Assembly: GCA_003508835.1 (NCBI GenBank)
Contig: PUFA01000167.1
Location: forward strand, 1 to 64,000
Direction of reading: 5' to 3'
Source: Eonycteris spelaea
Taxonomy: Eukaryota; Chordata; Mammalia; Chiroptera; Pteropodidae
Length of the DNA: 64,000 nt
The translations under genes and the position numbers were made by a program. This document shows, in pieces, positions 43,920 through 57,790 of this stretch. Below the pieces are notes generated by a model. The model did not search any database, had not been told where the DNA came from, and worked only from the letters and a program-made list of their open reading frames with translations. Each line of letters starts with the position of its first letter. The stretch's first letter is position 1.

Positions 43920-45759
43920 TGATCATCACCAATGTTTTTCAGGGATGACTAAAAATACTTTCTCTGCTTTCAAAACTTTTTGACAGTCCTTTGGTTTAGG
44001 GCTGAATAGCTAACACAGAGCTGTCGAGCCCATGTGTACAAAATTAAGAGTTATTCTTCTTTCAAGAGATCTTCCAATGCTTCCAGGTTCAAATACAGAG
44101 ACAATGAGAGAAACCCAGAAATGAACTTAATGAGTATATAGGCTATTAACAAAACTGGGGTGGGGTGGTGGGGAGGACAGATTAAAAGTTAAGAATGAAA
44201 GTCACATTTTAGGGAAAAAGTGTATGAGAAAATTTTTTGTCCTCAAGGTAACTAAAGTCCAGAGAGAATGCTTAGAAGCCTTTGACCTTTAAAGGATACC
44301 AGATAAAGAGATGATCATAAACAGGTAGAAAATGTTACAGAGGGAATGAAGTCCTAAATAAGCCAAGTTTCTTTGTAAATTGAGCACCCATTGTAATCAC
44401 TTTGTAAGAAGACTTTAATGAGAAGCAGGGACAGCAAGGTTCTCTTTTTCCATTTAGTGCATACTTTTTGTTAACCTGTTTGTCTTATAATTTTGTTTAA
44501 TTTCTATTGTGAGGACTGGAAAAGCCATGTGTTTCTGTTAATATTTGTTTATCTAGTGAAGGTAGGGTGAAATCAATATTAAGATAAATTATACGACATG
44601 GAGGAAAAAAATTCATCTTGTGCCCTTTAGAATCTATTCTTGATCTGAAGAAATATATTAAAGATTTAATGACTACCATACCCCAGGGACAGAAAGTACT
44701 AATAAAGGTAGTTGGAAATGCTCTTACAGGGGGTAGCATTTCTACTTTAGTCCAATCTTCTTTATTGAGAGATTTAAAACCATACTTAATGGGTGAGTAC
44801 TAAACAGTAGGCTACAAAAAGTCACAGACGCTTATTTTCCTAAATCAAATTTAATCTGCTTTGAGGTATAGGGAAAAAGCAACCTCAGTTATTTATGGGC
44901 TCCTTCTTCCCCTCCACGGGATTGCACAAGAATTCTGGGTTCCTGTGTCTAAGGAAACAAGTGAGTCCTGGCCTGTTGTCTTCAATGGTTGCATCTTTGC
45001 TATTCCTTCAAAGACCCCACAGTACTACTATAGAGCCTAGTGCCTGTTGTTGTTAGGACACTGAGGGCCCAGGTGGATTAAGGCATGGGTCTCATCTAAT
45101 TCTCCCTGATTTCAGATTCTCCCAGATTTCAGGACATCCCCACGTTCTCTGGTTCTCTGCCACCAGATTGTCCCTGTAGTTTCCTATGATCTTCCCAGGC
45201 TGAAAGAAGCTAAAAATTTCTCTCTCAGTCTTAAGGAACATGGCCCATCTTTACAGTGGTGGGGATGAGCAAAAATATGCTAACTCCAGCTGATTTTTAA
45301 AAATAACCTATACGGTTTAATTCGTATAACTCAAAAATTATCTTAGTCATTTGTTTCATCCTTCTCTCTTACAAAATATCCTTATTAAAGAGAAAAATAA
45401 TTGATCTGAATTTGACTTCTCTTCCTGGTTTCAGTGAAAGTGATGACTGGCAGGGGAATTATTTCACCAACAGTTGGCCATTCTCTCTATAGATTTGTCC
45501 TAATCCTGGTAGTATCTGTGCCATTTCAGCGCTAGTGTGAGTTTCTTGGTACCCAACTTTCAAGTATTCAATTCAGATGCTCTGCAAAATAGTACTTATT
45601 TGCTTGATAGTGTATATATTTGTATATGTATTGAATATAATGCATATAACATATTAAGTATAATATATAATACATATTAAGCATAATAGAAATACATATA
45701 CATTTGTAAATGAATTTGTGTATGTATTAAGTATTTGTATTTGTATATGAAAGTATGTA

Positions 45760-45795
<36 letters not shown>

Positions 45796-46730
45796 GCTTT
45801 GAAGAAAATGCATCGAACCTTAGGTAAGAAAACAAACTTACATTTTTGAAAAAGTTTTTATATTGAGCACTTTGTGTTAGTGAATGAAAAAAAAATAGAA
45901 ACCTAACAAATTCATAACTAGACTCTCTTCAGATTTTAATTTTACTAACTGCATTGTCTATTTATGGTTATCCCAGTTTTGAATTGGGATTATGGCACTC
46001 AATACTACTTGTTATCATTATATGTATTAGGTATTTGGATAAAGAATTGTGAAAATGCTTACATATGTTTAAGATACAAAATAGATGGAATGTTTGATAC
46101 TCTGGGGAACTGAATTAGAATTCAATATACCCTTAAAAATTGTACTAGTGAGGAGAAATTTATATAAAATATATTTGCCTGAAAAACTATAACAGAAATG
46201 AATATAGGGTAATTTACTTATGAAGGAAAAACATGCTTTAGAGAAAGATAATGAGGAAAAATGATATTATATCACTTGAAATTTTGAAATTTTAGATGAC
46301 TCAGAGACATCGTGTAATAATGTTGAAGTAGTATGTCCTAAAAATCTACTAGAAATATAGCTCTCCCTCCTTCCAGATTCTATGACTGTAAGGCCAACAA
46401 TATATCTATCATTCAAAAACAGCCATGGCTAATAATGTAATATATTTTATCTAAATATTTTTATCTATTGATTTTATTTAACATAGTATAATCACACTAT
46501 ATATTCAACTTTTGGTTCCTTGTGTATGTATGATTTGTGTATTTCATGAATTATCTACAGAAAAAATTTTTAATTACAGTTAAGCTTTTCTTTCACAATA
46601 AGTTATGGACTTAGCCTCTACCATTAGTTGGTAATTGTCAAGAAATAGAAATAATTTTAATGTAAGGAAAATAACTGGGCTACTAAATATCGAAATGTTT
46701 TTCACAAACAAATGAAATCATTCTTTAAAT
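43920..46730. other. Intergenic stretch, no genes seen
   Basis: Unique AT-rich sequence with a (TG)n tract at 45755-45793 and AT-rich TATA runs beside it. No gene or RNA recognised. Confidence 0.55.
45755..45793 (+). repeat. (TG)n microsatellite
   Basis: GTAT units followed by a run of GT dinucleotides, pure over about 30 bp. Confidence 0.95.
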
Positions 46731-46870
46731 TATTCATTTATTACTTCACTACTTCCTAAGTACTTACTATATGAAAAGCACTGTGCTAGAGTCAGTGAAA
46801 ATCAGAAAGATAAACAATAGATGTTTTTGCCCTAGAGTGAAAGGTTCAGCAAATTATAGTATTGTGACTT
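46730..46870 (-). mobile_element. L2 3' end
   Basis: Reverse L2 3' end: 'aagtacttactatatgaaaa', 'gcactgtgctagagtcagtg', 'tgttttttgccctagagtg'-like text. Old and short. Confidence 0.5.
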
Positions 46871-47620
46871 TGTTTAGAATTAATGATTATTTTTCTCACC
46901 AAAATGCATAGATTAAGAAATGACTTAAGATTCTTTGGAAGAGATTCGGCTAATTAAATTTTCTATTATTTCACATGGTGATTGAAATGAAGAAATTTGT
47001 ACATCAGATGTAACATTAAATCAAATATAAATGAAAAAGAATTCCTCAGTATGATCTGAGAAATAACTACTAAAAATAATTCCAGGGAGGATCTCATTTA
47101 TTTCTAACTGAACATTTGGAGCACTTGAGAAATTCATGCCAATTTAAAAATATTTGACCAGTTATTCCCTCTCAAAACTAGTCATCACTTTAATCATCAA
47201 CATCTTCATTATTTTCAAAGGTAATCAAATCTTGTTGATGGTTTTAGGAAGCTTAAATTCATAACAGAATGCTCTGCCAGATTTCCAAATATTTTACCCT
47301 GAACACTGTATTATTTGTCAACAAGCTATTTCCTATTCATGTGTAACTTAGATGAAGAAAATACCAGGAGCTTATAACATTAAACTATTTGTAGTTTTCC
47401 ACTCAGTGTTCATTGTTTCTTAATTGGTCTTACTATAATAAACATTTTTAAAGAAGGAACTCAGATTTGTAGTTGACCATTGGGTTCAATAGTTATGTAT
47501 TTTTTTGATAAGCAGCACACGTCTCTTTTAAAACAACTATATTTCAAGAAAAAAACAGCAAAACTAGTTTTTCTCAGAAGAAAATGCCCTTGTTACAAAT
47601 TATCTTCTGGCCCAGGTCTC

Positions 47621-47703
47621 GTTCTGTTGGTTAAAACAGTGACACTAAGAAAAAACAGCCATCGTGCTGTTTTTTCTTAGTGTCACTGTTTTAACCACAG
47701 AAC
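47621..47703. repeat. Near-perfect 83-bp palindrome (hairpin)
   Basis: The arms 47628-47659 and 47666-47697 are perfect inverted copies of each other (32 of 32 bp) around a 6-nt loop 'catcgt'. Past one bulged base (47627) the pairing goes on for six more pairs (gttctg/cagaac), giving 38 pairs in all. Each arm contains 'cagtgacactaagaaaaaac' or its complement. No matching target-site duplication is visible outside, and it is not MADE1 or another palindromic element I can name. Perfect arms inside otherwise decayed DNA point to a young event. See findings for what it could be. Confidence 0.97.
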
Positions 47704-47869
47704 TTATTACTTAACTTTACCCAGTCCCAAAGCCACAGACTGTTAGCTCTAACTACATTTTCTGAAACGAGTATGTTACAAAGTAATAGCAGTAAAAAAC
47801 CTCCACTTATTTATTTATTGTTAATGAAAGTCTATGTTTTATTCAGATTTTCTTAGTTTTTAAGCTAAT

Positions 47870-48270
47870 ATCCTTTTTCTGTTCCAGGATCCCACATTAC
47901 ATGTAGTTGTCATGTCTCTTTAGACTCCTCTTGCTCTGATAGTCTCTCTGTCTTTCCATGTTTTTGATGACCTTGACAGTTGAGGACTACTGGTCAGATA
48001 TACTGTAGGATACTCCACTATTGAACTTCATCTGCCGGTTTTCTCATGATTAGACTGGGTTATAGATTTATGAGAGGAAGATTACAGAAATAAAGTGCCA
48101 TTTTCATCATTTCATATCAAGTGTACATACAGTCAGCTTAGTTTGTGGCTGTTGATATTGACTTTGGAAACCTGGCTGAAGTAGTGTTTCTCAGGTTTCT
48201 CCACTGGAAAATTACTCTCCTTCCTCCCCCTTCCCACACACTACTCTAGAAGGAAGTCACTATGCACAAG
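47870..48270 (-). mobile_element. L1M 3' UTR fragment
   Basis: Antisense: 'ccaggatcccacattacatg', 'gttgtcatgtctctttagac', 'gatgaccttgacagttgagg'. The 26.46-26.57 kb stretch carries the same segment. Confidence 0.65.
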
Positions 48271-51080
48271 CCCACGTTTAACACCATTTACTTTTGGAAA
48301 ACAATTTAGCATGCATGCCTTCCTGACTATAGATTAGTAATAGGATTCCGTTTGGGTTCCAACAAGTTAAGAGCAACTCAGAGCTTGGTTAGAGTGTTAC
48401 AACTGAATACTAGAGTGGATTTGCAGCAAGTTTCCATTTATCTGGAAGAGCTGAGTAAGTCACAATATATAATTTGCATGGATTATTAACTTTCAAAAGA
48501 ATAAACTATAATTAAATACCTTTATCCCTAAAATACACACATCTTTATCTATTTTTTGCTTGTTTTTAAGATTTACATGGTACTTCTTGACCTTGCAGTG
48601 ATGCACCAGGATCGCCAACAGGAATAACAATTAGTTTCAACAAACAACAGATATTTGTTGACTTGAATAACATATATGATTTCTAGGAAGCCAATAAAAT
48701 AATTAGCTTATCTTATGCCATCTTATTCTCTGACCCCCAGTTGGCTCTTGCTATGAGCAATTTGCATATGAAGCTGATGACTGCAATCGATGAGTAGGAA
48801 TTGCTGTAGCTCTCTCTTGGAACATTGCTGCTCCATTAACTTGCCATCAGAGATTTATAGTTTGTGGTTAAAGTTAATGTGAACTAACTTGGAAGAAAGG
48901 CATATTTGAATTGTAATAGGATTATAATTTTATTTCTATGCAGGAACTACAAGGTAAAGTCTGAGTTCCTGAATGTAACTTTTTATCTGTTTCATCAAAG
49001 CCAAAGTGAACTGCTTATTAGAAATTGACAAATATATTTAAAATATAACTATGTCAATGTCCTTCACCCAGAAACCACCAGGAATACACTTACAGCTGGC
49101 TTGATTACTGATTGCAGTATGGGAGAGAAGATGCCAGAAGGAACTGTGGGATGTCACAAGAAAAGAATGTCAGAGAAAACTTATAGATTGAGTTTATGTT
49201 AGTTGATTTGGGGGGCATTTAAGGAAGTAGAAATTTGCTTCAGATTGGAGACTTTTGGGAAGTGAGGAGATAATCTATGATTAGGTATTTTAATAAATCT
49301 TATCTTAAAGAAGGGAAGACCAGGCCCATGCTAAAGCTTTAATTAGTAAAGAATAGCAGTCACTCATATTAGTTAGGATAGGGAGATGTTTGGTATATTT
49401 GAGGCTTGGACAATTTCTGTTTTGTCTATATTCAGACATGATCATGGGGAGGTCTCATTTTTATCTTGATCCATCATGGTCACAGAGTGGTGTTATATGA
49501 TGTTAATATTCTGTGAAATTTTTTATGTTCAAGAAGAGAACACCATGGCCTAAATATGAGTTCCAGGCCAGCTCCCAGATGTCAGGGGCTGCTTTCCTTT
49601 TTCTCAACTAATTGGCTAAAGTTGTAATTATTAATTTCAAAGGCTGTTTTTTAATATTATAATGTTTAATGAAATTCAAATATAATACCTACTCAAAATA
49701 TGAAACAGACATTATTACACTTCTAAAGATCTACTAAGCTATTGCATTTTTTGTCAACTTCAAAATTAAATCCTTATCATTAAGTTAGTTGGTACTAAAT
49801 TTAAGAGTCATGGAGTATAAATTTGGTATTTGCTAATTTTTTATTTCTCATTTAGAAAACTTTTGATCAGCATAAGGTGGCAGTCCAGCAAAATATCAAT
49901 ATGTCCCAGTGTCTTGTCCTTATTTTATAGACTTGGAAATTCAGTATATTAAAATATCCAGATTAGAATGGGCTCGAGGGCATCTATGCACACTAACCGA
50001 AATCACAGGAGACTAATGTGTCTACAAGAATGCTGATGCATTAATTCACAGTATAACCATCAACAGTAATAATAGTTAATTTTTATTGAGTGCCTACTAT
50101 GGCAAGCATATGACATGAATTAATTCATGAAAACTTCACAGCCGCCTTTGTGTGGTAGTCACAGGTCATTTGTTAAAAATTTCCAACTAACTAACGTCTG
50201 TCTGTCTGCCCTCCTCTTCCTCCAGGAGCGTCCTAACTTTCCTAATTTCTCACTCTCTTGCTCTCTCTCTCTTTCTTTCCTCTACCCCTACCTTATTCCT
50301 CTCATTCTCAAGAGTTGTTGCATCTCTGCTATTATCACCTTCCATGCTCCTGCAATACCCATTTCCTGGTGTATTTTCTTATCATTTAGACCAAAATGAT
50401 GTAGTATGTTAAGAACTGAGGGGTCCCTCCATTTCTTTGAAAAAAATCTGAAAAAATGACCAGAATTGTATATTATTTACTTTATATTATTTTTATTTAT
50501 TTTATTTACTTGTTTACTTATTTACTTAATGAAATGTTGGTGTTTTATGTTATGCTGACTGGAAATTAGGCTCACAAATGTGAAATCTTATGCTAATCTA
50601 TTTATTAAAAAATAGCATTTATTAGTTTAATTTGTTTTAGCCTTTATTTGCTCTGTCATCCATCTCTGTGCATTGAGATCAGGTTTAATGATGATTTAGA
50701 AGATTCTTACCTATTGCAGCCTGGATTTTTTTGGGTGGTGGGAGAAGATACTTTTTTTTTCTGTTGCAATATATGCTTAGGCTAAAAAAAAAAACATTGA
50801 AAAGTATAAAGTAAGCAAGGTAATAAGTACAAAGAAGAAAAAAGCTATAATCTTCTCACCTAGAGGCAACCAGTTACTAATATTTTGGGTGAGTCCTACC
50901 AGCTGTTTTTCTGCATATTTGACATAATACGTCCACAATTGAGATCCCTGCTTTTTTCCCATAGAACATCACATTATTATAATTACTCCATTAAAAAAAA
51001 ATAAACGTATGATGTAAATGTACATATAATACATGAATAAAATATCTCCTTTTTCAAATATTAAATATTATGTATAAGGA
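48271..51080. other. Intergenic stretch, mostly unassigned
   Basis: It contains a MIR/L2-like relic (minus) at about 50070-50170 ('tattgagtgcctactatggc'), a CT-rich patch at 50.2-50.3 kb and a TTTA-rich patch at 50.47-50.53 kb. No gene or RNA recognised. Confidence 0.5.
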
Positions 51081-51084
51081 TATG

Positions 51085-52560
51085 TATCAATTTAATTTTT
51101 AAAAAAAATTTTTTGGAGCAGTTTTAGCTTCACTGCAGAATTCTAGAGGAAGATACAGAGATTCTCCCTACAGCCTCTCTCTCCACACATGCATAGCATT
51201 CCTATAATCAACATGCCTCACCAGAGTAATACATTTGTTAAAATTGATGAGCCTGCATTGACACATCATAATCACCCCAAATCCATAGTTTACATTAGGA
51301 TTCGCACTTTGTGTTTTACATTCTACTGGTTTAGACAAATGTATAATGACATGTAGACTCTAATACAGTGTCATATAGAGTAGTTTCACTGCCCTAACAA
51401 TCCTCTATGTGATGCTTATTCAATTTTCTGTCCCTCCCTCTGGCTCACCCCCTCAACTCCTGATCAGCAACCGCTGATCTTTTTACTGTCTTAAAGTTTT
51501 GTTTTTTCCAGAATGTCATATAGTTGGACTCATACAGTATGTAGCCTTTCTAGATTGGCTTTTTCACTTAGCAATATGAATTTAAGGTTCCTGCATGACT
51601 TATCATGACTTGTTAGCTCTGTTTTTTGGCAGGTGGGTGGGGGTGAGGGGGGGGGGGGTGCTGAATAATATTCCGTTGTCTGGATATACTACAGTTTATT
51701 TATCTATTTATCTGCTGAGGACCTTTTGGTAGCTTCCAAGTTTTGGGCAATTATCAATAAAGCTGTTACAAACATCTGTGTGTAGGTTTTTGTGTGAACG
51801 TAAGTTTTCAACTTCTTCGGATAAATATGCAGGAGTGTGATTGCTGAATCATATGGTAAAAGTATGTTTCGCTGTGTAAAAAACTGCCAAAATGTCTTCC
51901 AAAGCGGCTGTACTACTTCCCATTCCCACCAACAATGATGAGAGCTCCTGTTACTCTACATCCTCACCAGTATTTGGTGTGGTCAGTGTTCCAGATTTTG
52001 GCCATTGTAATAGGTATGTAGTGATATCTCATTGTTGTTTTAATTTGCATTTCCCTGGTGCCATATAATGTGGATGTCTTTTATTATGCTTATTTAACAT
52101 CTGTATATCTTCTTTGGCAAGGTACATATTAAGGTCTTTGGCCGATTTTTTATTCTGGTTGCTTTCTTTCTTTTTTATAATTTTTAAAAAATGTATTACA
52201 GTGTCATTGATTAACAAAATCCAATAATTTTCAAGTGTACAATTCAATAGTAAGTCATATGTGTGTATGTATATCTATATAATGCATATATGTGCAATAT
52301 ATATATATATATATGTATATGCATTGTGTGTTCACCACCCGTAGTTAGATTTCTTTCTGTCACCACATATCTGACATTGAGTTTTAAGAGTTCTTTGTAC
52401 TATATTGTGGATAAGTCTTTTATCAGATGTGTCTTTTGCAAAGATTTTCTCCTATGGCTTGTCTCCTCATTCTCTTGACATCATCTTTTGCAGAGTAAAA
52501 GTTTTTAATTTTTCAAGTTAATTTTGAACACTATTCCTGTCAGTTTGTATCAGCTTTATA
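51085..52560 (-). mobile_element. Old L1, 3' UTR and ORF2 3' part
   Basis: Antisense, about 1.4 kb: 'ttttagcttcactgcagaat', 'catagtttacattaggattc', 'aatgtcatatagttggactc', 'aataatattccgttgtctgg', 'accaacaatgatgagagctc'. At 52185-52380 a stretch resembling younger L1 3' UTR ('cattgattaacaaaatccaa', 'gtgttcaccacccgtagtta') with a (TA)n run appears to be inserted, after which the older L1 resumes. Confidence 0.75.
51632..51660 (+). repeat. G-rich tract with 12-G run
   Basis: Several G runs, including 12 consecutive G at 51647-51658, inside an L1. It is able to form a quadruplex and is prone to length error in sequencing. Confidence 0.9.
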
Positions 52561-55080
52561 CAAGGGTATCAACTTTTGGCTACATATCAGAATTTTTTTT
52601 TTTTTTTTAGGAAAACTAAACAATGTTTTCTTTAGCTTTCATTTTCTATGAATTGAATTACATGCTTGTTGTAAATAATATGAAAAATAGTCTAGAAAGT
52701 GAAAAGTGGCTTATACTCTTATCTCAACAAAACTTAACTTTTGCGCATATACATTAAGTATATTTCTTCAGATTAGAAACTTTTCACAATAATGACAATA
52801 ACTCTTCAGCTGGTTGTGAACAGTTTGAGTGCCAGAAAACCACTGGCCATCAAAAAATTGTCTGCATAAAAATCAATCATCTGTACTTTCACCCCCTTTC
52901 AAAGAAAAACTTCTTTATATCTCTAGTTCATCAAAATAGGAATCTTCCACTTTTGATAAATACAATATACTTTCACTTACTATACTTTATGTGCAAGCTG
53001 TATTTATTTACTTTCAAACACTTATATTATCTTGTTTTCATTGCTCTATTAATAGATTTTTCTATTCATGAAAATTATTTTAAGAATCTTGAGGTAAGAT
53101 AGAGTGTATCATCATTTTTTTTTTCATTGAAATTAATGGAAATATTCTTATTTAATGGTAGGATCTTCAGGAATGAATAAAAATCTTTAATTGAGGCCTA
53201 AGTATTTTTTGGGGGGTATATTTTGTAAAAATGAACAATCCATTTTGTATCCTGCCCTTATTATGGGCGATACATCTTAAGTATCTTTCTATAGCAGTAT
53301 ATATCTCTATGTATAAAAATTTTAAAGCAGATTTTTGTATGTAGTCCTGTTTAATGCAAGTAAGCTTTAAATATTATTTATTCTAAAAAATCTTCTTTAA
53401 TGTTAATTAATCTCATTGTGCATGCCTTTCTTCAGGCACTTTTCAATTTAATATGATCCTTGGCTTCTGAACTTATGACTTGTACCTTATGACTTAAAGG
53501 ATATGCAAAGGCTGGTAGCATATGACTTGCTTGCAATCCATTGTAGAATTTTCCTCAAAGAACAAACTATTTTTATTTTATGGGTAGAAAGTTATAGTGT
53601 GCTACTCTTTTTCTGATGGCTGTGTATTTGATGTTTTATTTCAAATCATAGTTTCAGTATCTAAATCCACCTCAAGATCCCTCTTTGTAGATAAGCAAAA
53701 ATAACTACAATTCATATTTAAAACTATGTACCTCCTCTTCTACTGTTCTGAGGCAGTCCATTTCTATTCTCAGGACAAATAAAACAGGCAGGTCTTTGTG
53801 TGCTAAAACCACACTGTAAAGTTGTTTGCTTCATGGTCCAGGAATTCTGCTTCATTTCCCTTCCCCCTCTGCTTTTTCAGCTTTTAAAAACAGTCTCTGC
53901 TTTTGATTGCTTAATAGCTCACCATGACCATAAATAAGTAAAGAATAATTTTAAACTTTCAATTTTCCATGTCACTGGGGAAATCTTTCATCCAATCCAT
54001 AGATTTTAAAAAGATATCGTAGGAGTGAAGGATGAGTATATCATGTCATAGTTTCTTGGTTCAGTTCTGAAAGATTTATTACTAAACAATTTAAATTTTA
54101 GTCTGATATTAAATTATAAATATTGACAAGTGTCTTTATTTAGGCTTCAAGAGATGTTTTATATATTTTATCTCTAATGTGATAGAAACATATATTAGTA
54201 AGTATAAGGTGTTTTTTTTTTGCTCCAAATCATTTATGTCTGGTTAATTTTTTTCTTCAGCTAGTCATACATATTGGATTAGCCTATCAATAGTTATTTG
54301 CTATGATGTTATATTTTTTTCCTATAGTAAATAAATGTCTTGAAGTGGGAAATAAATTTGAATAGAATAGATTTAAAAACAGAGAATTCTTGAACCCTAT
54401 ATATGCGGTCTGAATATTATCATTTCATATTTTTAACTCAAAGATCTATGAAATATATATATTCGGCTGTACCTATAGGCAATTGTCCTACATGATCTAA
54501 CTGTAAGTTTTATTAAATTCATATTTTTCTCCATCTTATCAACTCATATTTTCCTGTTAGTATTCATTTTCATGTTTTTTCCTCAATGAAAAATTTCTAC
54601 CTATAGAATTGTCTTCCCCTTTTTTGCTATCTTAAACATGTTTCAGTAGTTCATATAAGAGAAAACACTTTCTATATACTTTTAGCCATGAGATTGTTTG
54701 CTTTTTCTCAAACAAAATCTTATGATGGACTGTTATAGTGTGAATTTAATTTATAACATCAAATTATAGCATTTAATTTTAGCAAATCAATCAGCAAGAA
54801 CAAAGAAGCTGTTTTAATCAGCCCAAATATGAAATCAGAGTTTATAGATGGCCTTAACATATAATTTATGTCTGGATTTATTTGGGCTATAAAATGTGAA
54901 GAACATTCTGATTCATCCACATCCTGACAGGTATTTAATAGCTTGACTAAAATTACTCAAAATTACTTAAAATTACTCAAAAAAATGGCAGAGGAAGATT
55001 TATTCTGAAGTCTGTATAAAAATGAAGTATCTCACAGCTCTAGTATCAATTTGTTGATGACCTCAAGATATTCCTATATA
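52561..55080. other. Intergenic stretch, no genes seen
   Basis: AT-rich sequence without any feature I recognise, apart from poly(T) runs (for example 52592-52609). Confidence 0.5.
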
Positions 55081-55084
55081 TAAT

Positions 55085-55472
55085 ACATTTGAGAGTTCAT
55101 ATTTTTTTAAAATTACGGTAAAATATATAACATAAAACTTTCCATCCTAAGCATTTTAAGTGTACAGTTTTAGAAGCATTAAGTGTATTCACAATATCGG
55201 GCAACCAATTTCCAGAATTCTTTTCATCTTGCAAAACTGAAACTCTGTAACTCTATGCACATTGAAGAACTCTCTATTTCCCTCTCCACCAACCATGCCA
55301 ACCACTCTTTTATTTTCAGGATATATTAATTTGACTACTCTAGGACCTCATATAGGTGGAATAATACAGCATTAGTCTTGTGACTGATGTATTTCACTTA
55401 GCATAACACCCTCAAGATTATTCACATTGTAGCATTTGTTAGAACTTACCTTTTATAGGCTGAAGAATATTC

Positions 55473-55517
<45 letters not shown>

Positions 55518-55775
55518 CGCACGCGTGTGTGTGTATCACATTTTGTTTATCCATCCATCCCTTGATGAACAGAACACAAGTTGTTCCCACATTTTGGCTA
55601 TTGTGAATAATGCTGCTATGAACATGGATATACAAATATCTCTGACCCTGCTTTCAATTCTTTTGGGTGTATATCCAAAGGTGGAATTACTGGATCATAT
55701 GGTAATTCTATTTTTAATTTTTTGAGGAACTGCCAGACTGTTTTATATAATGGTTACACTATTTTAGATTGTTTT
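55085..55775 (-). mobile_element. L1M 3' end with TG expansion
   Basis: Antisense: 'taaaatatataacataaaac', 'gtgtacagttttagaagcat', 'gctgaagaatattccagtgt', then after a (TG)n/(CG)n tract 'tccatccatcccttgatgaa', 'gtgaataatgctgctatgaa', 'tatccaaaggtggaattact'. The microsatellite has grown from the usual TGTATATA stretch of the L1. Confidence 0.85.
55475..55534 (+). repeat. (GT)n-(GC)n alternating tract
   Basis: About 60 bp of nearly unbroken purine-pyrimidine alternation: GT units, a core 'gcgcgcacgcacgcgtgtg', then GT again. Strong Z-DNA potential. Confidence 0.95.
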
Positions 55776-56579
55776 TTAAACTCACAGTCATAGTTTTAAT
55801 GGGAAATTCTAACAAAATATTTTAGAGCCCCTTAACAGCCTCATTTAGAAACTTCAGATTCTACAAGACTCAGTTTGAGAACCAGAGACCTAGAATACTC
55901 AGACTATCAGGCAAATAATCCACATTTGTTGCTGGGGTCTCAGGTTTCACAGGCAAGGTCTGTCTCATACTTGATTGTAGTGTGTTTTTTAGTAAAAAAT
56001 TGATGTCTTACATTAACATAGCACCTTGAATTGAAAAACATCATGTAAGTAAACGATGGTAGTTAACAACCACTGTTTTGATGGTCCAGGACCAATCCTG
56101 ATGATGAATGTAATACTTCCCACAAGTAATCACTAAGTAATTACTTGGGCACTTCTATTTTAAACTGTACATTTCAGTGATGAACTAGTGATTGCTGCTC
56201 TCACTTCTGTTTTTATTTTTACATATTTTTTAAAACCACTGATGCTAAACAGCTTGAGGAGTTTTTGTATTCACACTAATTTTCATTTAAAAGAATTTGT
56301 TACAGTGAAAACATTTTAAATATGTATTTCAAGCTTGGACTAGTACATATCAATAATCATTCCACTAAATTAAAATATCAATAAATAGAATAAGCACATA
56401 AAATATTCACAGGCCTCATTTCTGGTTCTATTTTGTTTTTTCTCAAAGGAAGTAAATCAGTATTTTTGATGGCATGTATATAAACACTCTAATTTTTTTA
56501 AATTTCAGCATTCCATTCTATCTAAAAATACTTAAAAATACTTAAAGTCAGAATGTATTAGAGTATTAACAAAATAGGG

Positions 56580-57790
56580 AATTTCCTATTTACAACATAT
56601 AAAGTGAATACACTCAATTGGCAAGCCTGTGGGGAAATAGGATCTCATATATTATTAGCACAAGTACAAATCAGTGTGACCCTTATAGAAGGCAAAACTA
56701 CCAATTCATTTTACCCTCGACCTAGTAATTTCATTTCTGAGAATTTATACTACAGATACGTCTATACACCTAAGAAATGAAGTTTTTTATTGTGGAATTT
56801 TTTTAGGAGAAAATTATCGAAAAACAAATATCTAACAGCTGGGAATTGATTAAATAAATTCCATAAAATGGAATACTATTCAACTGTAAAAAAGAATGAA
56901 GATACCTCAAACTAATATAAAATAATACTAGATGTCAACTCTAATTGAAAAGTTAAAATAAGACACACACAAAGAAATATAAAAATAATAATGTATGGTA
57001 AAGAAAAAAGAAAAGCAAACTCATCTCATATGTCAAACCATTCCAGGGCTAAACTTTTCTAATTGCCTGTCATTTTTCACCATGTCAATTGGAAATATGA
57101 TTCCCAGATATGTTTACCAGTTGGCCCTTATTTTGTCTTGGGCAACCTGAGAGGATGTGCTTTTCTTCTGCATGTGCCCTTTGATTATTTGAAGAGAAAA
57201 ACCATTAAGACTTAAGCTGAGTACACTGAACTATTTCTCATACCTGAGGATTTTGAGTCTCACATCATTTTGGTTGCCTTTCCAATCCAGATTCCTGGCA
57301 TCCCTTTTCAGTACAGATATTATCCAGAAAGGGACATACTGTTCAGAATGTGGTCTGACTGCATTAGAACAAGTAGGTTCACATGTTCTACATACATTTT
57401 TCTTAATGCAACTTGAGATTGCATTTACATTCTGGGAACTGTAACTGTTTTTGAATCAGGAAAAAGGTGATTTTTTTAAAAAAAGAATGAAGAAGCTTTT
57501 TGTATATTGAAATAGAAAGATCTTCAAAATAAATTGTAAAGTAAAACCAAGCATAATATAGTGTATATATAGTATGTTACAATTAGCGTAAGAAATAAAA
57601 GCACGATTCCTTATATATAAACATCAGAAAAATCCACAAGAGACACCTAAAAGTGGTTATTGTATGTAATGGTGTAGAAACCTGGGGAGATGAGGATAGG
57701 TGTGGGAGTGAAATTTTTTAGGATATGTCTTTTTTTATTATTTTGTTATTGAACCACTTAAGTGTACTCGTGTGCAAAAAAAAAAATCTT
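56580..57790 (+). mobile_element. Very old L1/HAL1-like fragments
   Basis: Two sense pieces. At 56.6-56.9 kb: 'attggcaagcctgtggggaa', 'ataaaatggaatactattca'. At about 57540-57790 there is a 3'-end-like part ('agtggttattgtatgtaatg', 'aacctggggagatgagga'). The 57.0-57.5 kb part between them is not recognised. Confidence 0.45.

Noticed and set aside
47628..47697. Assigning the palindrome to MADE1
   Set aside because: MADE1 has a different arm and centre sequence; only the general hairpin form is shared.
48750..48860. Octamer-like ATTTGCAT and mixed-sequence block as an enhancer
   Set aside because: One short motif in unconserved context gives no support; only cross-species alignment could decide.
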